Shown here: in pieces, positions 4,767 to 8,581 of the stretch
How positions within the stretch are numbered: position 1 is the first letter of the stretch
Layout of the letters: each line of letters starts with the position of its first letter
NCBI GenBank assembly: GCA_012329085.1
Contig: JAAXQB010000299.1
Coordinates: 1-8,581, forward strand
Length of the DNA: 8,581 nt
Source: Methanosarcinales archaeon
GTDB lineage: Archaea; Halobacteriota; Methanosarcinia; Methanosarcinales; Methanosarcinaceae
Reading direction: 5' to 3'
Program-made: the position numbers and the translations under genes
Notes under the pieces: model-generated
The model's database searches: none
What the model saw: only the letters and a program-made list of their open reading frames with translations
Told to the model about the DNA's origin: nothing

Positions 4767-5440
4767 AAAGATTACAAATCAAAGTTTTAAATAAATTCGA
4801 TAAGAATTCTAGGTTTAAAACTATTTATGTTAGAGCAGACAAAAAAGAACAAATTGTTCTTAATGCTTATTATAGGAAACGAAGGGGAATTTATGATATA
4901 AGATATGATTGGGACGAAAATCCTATTGATTGGAAAAAAGAATACACTTCTTGGAAAAACACCGTTACCAGATGCCCTAGGAGTGAGTTTAAGAAAGTTT
5001 TCGATGTAACACCCAACTTTATAGTAAGAACTCGCAGGCGTTATTTAAACGCTAAATTAGAGGATGTCTATGAGAAGTATGGTAGGTTTGCTGAATTAGA
5101 CCAGTCTAGCTGGTTTGTGCAATGGCAACGACAGGAAATGAGAGAAAAGATACAGAAACTAAAGAAAAAGTTAGAATTCACTACTACTAAAAAATTAACA
5201 GAGGCTACTTTTGATATTTCAAGTATTAAAAGAGTGCCTATCGGGAGTATCATAGAAGTTGATTGCTCTGGCAAAGCTCTCTGCCCATTTCATAATGACT
5301 CAACTCCTAGTTTGTATATCTACAAAGAAGATAATCGTTTTCATTGTTTCTCCTGTGGAGCTAACGGAGATGTGATTGATTTGTATATGGAATTAAATAA
5401 CTGTAATTTTTATAATGCTTGTAAAGCCTTGACGATATAA
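4763..5440 (+). CDS. CHC2 zinc-finger protein, primase-related
   Basis: This 225-residue protein carries a DnaG-type CHC2 zinc finger at its very C-terminus: CPFHNDSTPSLYIY (174-187) and FHCFSCGANGDVIDLYMEL (193-211), with zinc ligands C174, H177, C195 and C198. It then ends at FYNACKALTI, where DnaG would continue to the RNA-polymerase/TOPRIM domain. In DnaG the finger is N-terminal and recognises template DNA. The first 150 residues are very basic (runs such as RKRRG and RTRRRY), Trp-rich, and include a probable coiled coil (120-137); I do not recognise their fold. The ATG overlaps the helicase stop (ATGA), so helicase and finger protein are made together. It is probably a primase subunit or DNA-targeting cofactor of the SF3 helicase. 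Whether it has catalytic activity cannot be told from the sequence. Confidence 0.75.
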   Translation: MKRLQIKVLNKFDKNSRFKTIYVRADKKEQIVLNAYYRKRRGIYDIRYDWDENPIDWKKEYTSWKNTVTRCPRSEFKKVFDVTPNFIVRTRRRYLNAKLEDVYEKYGRFAELDQSSWFVQWQRQEMREKIQKLKKKLEFTTTKKLTEATFDISSIKRVPIGSIIEVDCSGKALCPFHNDSTPSLYIYKEDNRFHCFSCGANGDVIDLYMELNNCNFYNACKALTI

Positions 5441-5457
5441 TACATCTATGCTATGAT
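5429..5457 (+). promoter_or_regulatory. Sigma-70 promoter with extended -10 for the 5491 operon
   Basis: TTGACG (5429-5434), a 17-nt spacer and TATGAT (5452-5457) with TG at 5449-5450 form a strong extended promoter. It overlaps the last three sense codons of the CHC2 gene. Start would be near 5464, giving a leader of about 27 nt to ATG 5491. The bases ATGC before the -10 box match those of the 2897-2925 promoter. Confidence 0.65.
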
Positions 5458-5490
5458 AAATATATACTCTAATATATTTAAAACATATCT

Positions 5491-5739
5491 ATGTCAAAAG
5501 CAGAAGTAAACGAAAACAATCCATTATCTGTCTGGAAAAACTTAAAAGAAAATGAAGGGCTAAGATGGGTTGATATTTCTATAAGAACTAAAATTCCTGT
5601 TCCCACTTTATATCAAATATTAAGCAGAAAGAATGAAGAAGAATTACTAGAGTCTATTGGGGCTAAGAATTATCTTATTATTAAAAGCATTTTAGGAATA
5701 GATTTGCTAAAAGAATTTAAAAAAACTTTAATCAACTAA
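5491..5739 (+). CDS. Small HTH DNA-binding protein
   Basis: This 82-residue protein has an XRE-like helix-turn-helix near residues 24-47. Its first helix is within LRWVDISIRTK, the turn is at I-P-V, and PTLYQILSRK is the likely recognition helix. The C-terminal half (50-80) is helical and could mediate dimerisation. It is the first gene after the promoter at 5429-5457, so autoregulation of that promoter is plausible. It is different in sequence from the HTH protein at 872-1102, so the phage has at least two such regulators in the early region. The leader AACATATCT lacks a Shine-Dalgarno. The fold call is by pattern; the target is not known. Confidence 0.65.
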   Translation: MSKAEVNENNPLSVWKNLKENEGLRWVDISIRTKIPVPTLYQILSRKNEEELLESIGAKNYLIIKSILGIDLLKEFKKTLIN

Positions 5740-5750
5740 AAATAAATATT

Positions 5751-6023
5751 ATGAAAGAAATTTATACGATGGGTGATGGAGTCCATCAAGGGATGTATTA
5801 CAAATGGGCTATGGCTCAACAACTTAATGGCGGAGTAGTTGGTTCGATTAGAAATATTGAAGGAGCACTGAAGGCTCTTAAATCAGCTAAAAAGCCAGAA
5901 GAGGAAAAGATAGAAAGATTAGAAAACGATTTAAAGAAATTAAAGAAACGCAATGAGTATTTTGAGAAAGAATTAGACAATATTGAGAATTTTTATTTTA
6001 AAGGATTAAAAAGATTAAGATAA
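5751..6023 (+). CDS. Small coiled-coil protein, unknown function
   Basis: This 90-residue protein has an N-terminal part with Gly-rich turns (GDGVHQGMYYKWAM, then LNGGVVG), followed from about residue 34 by a long helix with heptad spacing and alternating Lys/Glu (EEEKIERLENDLKKLKKRN and onward to the end). That is a good two-stranded coiled coil, suggesting oligomerisation. No catalytic or metal motif is visible. It starts 11 nt after the HTH gene and ends one base before the SF2 helicase ATG, so it is part of that operon and could be a helicase partner; this last point is inference only. Confidence 0.6.
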   Translation: MKEIYTMGDGVHQGMYYKWAMAQQLNGGVVGSIRNIEGALKALKSAKKPEEEKIERLENDLKKLKKRNEYFEKELDNIENFYFKGLKRLR

Positions 6024-6024
6024 T

Positions 6025-7371
6025 ATGAGAGTGCTTGTCGCAGATAAACTATATTTAACTGATTTTCCTCCCAATTTAACTAGACCGATAAAGAAGAAAC
6101 TTACTCTTCCAAATCCTACCTATCAAGTAATGCTAAGGAAAAACAAGAGAGCTTGCTATAGGATGAAGAAAGATTTCAAGTATTACGAACAACAAGATAA
6201 TTGTTTAGTTATCGGTAGAGGTAATTTACCAACTCTTGAGAAATATCTGATAGCTAACAATATTGATGCTAACAAAGTTATTGAAAGTTCTCTGAAGATT
6301 AGAAGATTAGAAGACGAATTTGTAAGTTCTAACTTGACTCTTCGTGATTATCAAGTTCCTGTTCTCCCTGAAATATTAGAACACAAGCAAGGAGTTATTA
6401 AACTGAGCGTAGGATTCGGGAAAACGATTATATCATTAAAGACAATAGAACATCACAAACAGAAAACACTTATAATAGTTCCTAGAAATTCAATTCTAAC
6501 TCAGTTCAAAGAAGAGATAAAGAAATATTACAACTATGATTGTGGAGTTATCCAAGGCAAGATTTGGAATATAAAAGATGTTACTGTTGCTAGTATCAGC
6601 ACCTTACAGAAAAGAAACTTAGACGAGATAAAGAATCGTTTTGGTTGTGTGATAGTTGATGAGTGCCATACCCTGATTAGTGAAGCGAGGTTAAAAGTTA
6701 TCCAATCCTTTGATCCTTTATATCTATATGGTCTGAGTGGGACTCCCAGAAGAACAGATGAGCAAGGAGAAGCAATCTTCTTTACTTTCGGTAACATCGT
6801 AACAGAACATAGTTTGCCTCAGAAGACTCCAAAGGTTAACATTGTCAGATATGATGGCAAGTATATTGTAGAAGAATATATGGATATGGTTCAGACAATG
6901 GTTGATGACACAAGTAGAAATGTAGAAATAACAAGGAAGACATCCATTGAAATATATCGTGGTAGAAAAGTTTTAATACTAACAAAGAGAATAGAGCATT
7001 TTGAGAAGATAAAATATTTTTTAAATAACCATAAAGTTTATGCCCTTTCATCAAAAGACAAACAAAAAGATAGGGATGAATTGCTTAAAAAACTTAGGAA
7101 TAACACCATCGAGTTTAATGTTATTGTTGGTACTTATAGTATGCTTAGCACTGGCGTTGATATTCCGGCACTTGATACCATTATCTTCGCTGGCGATGTT
7201 AAGTCTGATGTTCTTACTGAACAATCTGTTGGTAGAATACTCAGACTATTCGAAGGTAAAAAAGACCCAAAGGTAATAGACATCCACGACTATACAAATC
7301 CTATATTTCATAGACAGTTCTTAAAAAGACAACAATTCTATAATAAAAATAACTGGGAAATCCTTAAATAA
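6025..7371 (+). CDS. SF2 DNA helicase (UvsW/Res-like)
   Basis: This 448-residue superfamily 2 helicase carries all main motifs: L-R-D-Y-Q (106-110), the Q-like contact; motif I S-V-G-F-G-K-T (128-134); motif Ia around IIVPRNSILTQF (150-161); motif II D-E-C-H (212-215); motif III S-G-T-P-R-R (238-243); motif V region VGTYSMLSTGVDIPALDTII (368-387); and motif VI Q-S-V-G-R-I-L-R (400-407) with its arginines. The about 100 residues before the core have no recognised domain but may be the small N-terminal DNA-binding part seen in UvsW-like proteins. UvsW-type helicases reverse forks and branch-migrate Holliday junctions in phage recombination, which fits the RecU-like nuclease 57 nt downstream. 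A restriction-type helicase role is unlikely because no R-M genes are present. No frameshift or missing motif is seen. Confidence 0.9.
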   Translation: MRVLVADKLYLTDFPPNLTRPIKKKLTLPNPTYQVMLRKNKRACYRMKKDFKYYEQQDNCLVIGRGNLPTLEKYLIANNIDANKVIESSLKIRRLEDEFVSSNLTLRDYQVPVLPEILEHKQGVIKLSVGFGKTIISLKTIEHHKQKTLIIVPRNSILTQFKEEIKKYYNYDCGVIQGKIWNIKDVTVASISTLQKRNLDEIKNRFGCVIVDECHTLISEARLKVIQSFDPLYLYGLSGTPRRTDEQGEAIFFTFGNIVTEHSLPQKTPKVNIVRYDGKYIVEEYMDMVQTMVDDTSRNVEITRKTSIEIYRGRKVLILTKRIEHFEKIKYFLNNHKVYALSSKDKQKDRDELLKKLRNNTIEFNVIVGTYSMLSTGVDIPALDTIIFAGDVKSDVLTEQSVGRILRLFEGKKDPKVIDIHDYTNPIFHRQFLKRQQFYNKNNWEILK

Positions 7372-7385
7372 CTAATAAAAACTTT

Positions 7386-7439
7386 ATGAAAAAAATTAAA
7401 CCTTATGAATTGCAACTAATAGATTTAAATGCCATTTAA
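7386..7439 (+). CDS. 17-codon ORF overlapping the RecU-like gene start
   Basis: ATG 7386 opens MKKIKPYELQLIDLNAI and stops at TAA 7437-7439, overlapping ATG 7429 of the next gene by 11 nt in a different frame. Its start context, AAAACTTTATG, is the same as that of the SSB-like gene at 1132, so it looks translated. It may be a leader peptide that couples ribosomes to the nuclease start, or the remnant of a longer gene. No function is assigned. Confidence 0.35.
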   Translation: MKKIKPYELQLIDLNAI

Positions 7440-7821
7440 AGAAAAAGATTTTCAATCGCTATTTACTAAGTGGATGAAGAAGAACACAACAAAAACAGCC
7501 GTTTATGAACTTAAAATAACTAAAACCAATACATTGCCATTTAGTAAGTTTGAACCACACCAATTGCCAGCCCTTAACAAGGCTAAATATGGAACATTAA
7601 CACATAAGATTTCAGATATGAGTCTTGGATATAAACCTTTCGACTTCTGTGTCTGGTCTGGTTGTCTAGCCTATGTAGCAATTATGTTCTATAAACCAAG
7701 ACAATCTAAATGTTGTTATTTATTAGATATACAAACAGTTTATAAACTAAAAGAAATGCCTGGCAAGCGGAGCATTTCTTTAAAGGATTGTGTTAAATTA
7801 GGAACTAAAATTTATTTATGA
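7429..7821 (+). CDS. RecU-like Holliday-junction resolvase / PD-(D/E)XK nuclease
   Basis: This 130-residue protein matches phage Holliday junction resolvase-like nucleases. Visible elements are: FKEKDFQSLFTKWM (3-16), the N-terminal helix with acidic E5; Y-E-L-K (26-29), the E-x-K catalytic pair E27/K29; L-P-F then F-E-P-H-Q-L-P-A-L (36-49), equivalent to the H-Q segment of RecU; G-Y-K-P-F-D-F (67-73); and AYVAIMFYKPRQ (81-92) with YLLDI (97-101) in the closing strands. Its length is typical of the compact phage form. It would cut four-way junctions formed during recombination or before packaging. The start MPFKEKDF is favoured over upstream alternatives because it begins with the conserved helix. 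It overlaps the following membrane-protein gene as ATGA. Junction specificity is inferred from the family. Confidence 0.7.
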   Translation: MPFKEKDFQSLFTKWMKKNTTKTAVYELKITKTNTLPFSKFEPHQLPALNKAKYGTLTHKISDMSLGYKPFDFCVWSGCLAYVAIMFYKPRQSKCCYLLDIQTVYKLKEMPGKRSISLKDCVKLGTKIYL

Positions 7822-7943
7822 AATTTACAGTAGCAACATTTACAATAGCAATATTTACAGCAATATTTTGGAATTCTGGTTTTGAAGAATTTGTTATTTT
7901 TATTATAACTTTAATGGCTGCTTCAGTAATTGAGAGCGATTAA
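7818..7943 (+). CDS. 41-residue membrane protein
   Basis: ATG 7818 overlaps the TGA of the nuclease gene (ATGA) and the frame runs to TAA 7941-7943. The product has two hydrophobic segments, about residues 3-18 (FTVATFTIAIFTAIFW) and 25-38 (FVIFIITLMAASVI), separated by NSGFEE, so a short two-helix hairpin in the inner membrane is likely, with one Lys at the N-terminus and an acidic tail. The stop codon overlaps by 4 nt the end of the minus-strand gene at 7940. Tiny membrane proteins of this kind in phages can be holins, superinfection-exclusion proteins or of unknown role; nothing here decides between these. Confidence rests on the exact start-stop overlap and clean hydrophobic pattern. Confidence 0.5.
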   Translation: MKFTVATFTIAIFTAIFWNSGFEEFVIFIITLMAASVIESD

Positions 7944-8581
7944 GGAGTAGTCTCGGTTTCGACTTCTTTTTCTTTTTTACTTTCTAATGTTTTAAGCCTA
8001 ACTTGTTCTATCACTCGTTGCTTCACAGCTTCTTTAGTAGCTTTAATTTTTATCGGTAATAAATTTAAGCTAGTTAGCCCCATTGATCTTATCAGATTCT
8101 CTAATTTTTCAACATTATGGCTAAATTGTTTTTCTTCAGGATATTTGATTGATTGAGTTAAGTACTTTTTATATAAACTTTCAAGTCCTTGTTCATAAGA
8201 GCCTTTAAGCTCTTTTTCTTTTTCTAATATTCCCCATACTTTTAAATCTTCTTGGTCCTTTAGAGTTGTTCCAAGAGGACTCAATACTTGTTCAAGCCTA
8301 ATATCAAGAGGTGGTTCTTTGCCATCAACATAACTACCACCAATAGCTTTATTCACTTCTGATAAAAATGGAATTATTCTCATCGCTTCTATAGTTTTTC
8401 CAGTCATAGGAATATCTAAGAATTTCTTCTCTTCACCTTTAAATTTTTCTACTTTGCCACCAAAATAATCTAAATTATCATTTATTCTTTTAGATAAACC
8501 AACAAGCGGATTTAAACCTAATGAATCTATATTGAATCTAAACAAATCAACAATTCTTGTTAAATCATTGATAGGTAATAC
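7940..8581 (-). CDS. C-terminal part of a large protein, possibly virion, running off the edge
   Basis: Reading leftward on the minus strand, the frame is open from the window edge to the TAA at 7942-7940, about 213 residues. The TTG at 8545-8543 is not a convincing start, because the frame continues upstream as VLPINDLTRIVDLF to the edge with similar composition. The visible part has LGLNPLVGL, a Pro/Gly-containing stretch (IPFLSEVNKAIGGSY), and then a largely helical, Lys/Glu-rich half ending in an acidic, Thr-rich tail (VETETTP). No enzyme motif or transmembrane span is evident. It is the only minus-strand gene and converges with the early operon, as a late structural operon might. It could be the end of a large internal virion protein, but I do not recognise the family. 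Confidence 0.6.
   Translation of the reverse strand, partial: VLPINDLTRIVDLFRFNIDSLGLNPLVGLSKRINDNLDYFGGKVEKFKGEEKKFLDIPMTGKTIEAMRIIPFLSEVNKAIGGSYVDGKEPPLDIRLEQVLSPLGTTLKDQEDLKVWGILEKEKELKGSYEQGLESLYKKYLTQSIKYPEEKQFSHNVEKLENLIRSMGLTSLNLLPIKIKATKEAVKQRVIEQVRLKTLESKKEKEVETETTP

Noticed and set aside
7040..7276. Open frame of 78 codons with hydrophobic stretches inside the SF2 helicase gene
   Set aside because: It is a plus-strand alternate frame over motifs V and VI of the helicase; the hydrophobicity mirrors those conserved strands.
7945..7985. T-rich run after a possible AGTC/GACT hairpin as a plus-strand terminator
   Set aside because: The stem is only 4 bp, and the T-rich run is explained by Lys/Glu codons of the minus-strand gene.

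Overview
The window is an AT-rich stretch (roughly one third G+C by eye) that reads as the early/replication region of a double-stranded DNA phage or prophage from an uncultivated bacterium. The evidence is the gene content: a DUF3310 protein, an SSB-like OB-fold protein, a RecB/exonuclease VIII-type nuclease, an SF3 (D5-type) helicase, a CHC2 zinc-finger protein, an SF2 helicase and a RecU-like nuclease, with many small genes packed head to tail. The standard genetic code fits, since TGA is used as a stop. The host cannot be fixed. Many starts lack a Shine-Dalgarno sequence and sit behind A/T-rich leaders, as in Bacteroidota and many Patescibacteria. The two best promoters, however, are of the canonical sigma-70 TTGAC-N17-TATGAT type, which argues against a typical Bacteroidota host.

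Layout, left to right. (1) 1-374 is the C-terminal part of a protein with a Cys-containing octapeptide repeat. (2) 422-1102 holds an accessory cluster: a small zinc-ribbon protein, a short protein resembling the Acb2/Tad1 hairpin family of anti-CBASS/anti-Thoeris nucleotide sponges, and an HTH regulator. (3) 1132-2846 is a recombination/nucleic-acid block: SSB-like protein, small unknown, DUF3310 and PD-(D/E)XK nuclease, the last three with overlapping ends. (4) 2847-3076 is a non-coding block with a strong promoter and an elaborate RNA fold ending in a U-tract. (5) 3077-5440 is the replication operon: unknown protein, SF3 helicase, CHC2 zinc-finger protein. (6) A second promoter at 5429-5457 leads into 5491-7943: HTH protein, coiled-coil protein, SF2 helicase, 17-codon ORF, RecU-like nuclease and a tiny membrane protein. 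(7) From 7940 to the right edge, the C-terminal end of a large protein runs on the minus strand, converging on the early block. It may be the end of a late (virion) operon.

The genes suggest a self-contained replication and recombination system: the SF3 helicase opens the DNA, the CHC2 protein may contribute primase template recognition, the SSB-like protein coats single strands, the exonuclease resects ends, and the SF2 helicase and RecU-like nuclease process branched intermediates. No primase catalytic domain (TOPRIM or AEP), DNA polymerase or single-strand annealing protein is visible in the window.

The most interesting items are the structured RNA/attenuator at 2932-3064, with two copies of a 7-mer competing for one partner; the Acb2/Tad1-like protein at 666-860 behind its own palindromic promoter; and the CHC2 zinc finger placed at the C-terminus of a protein with an unrecognised N-terminal region.
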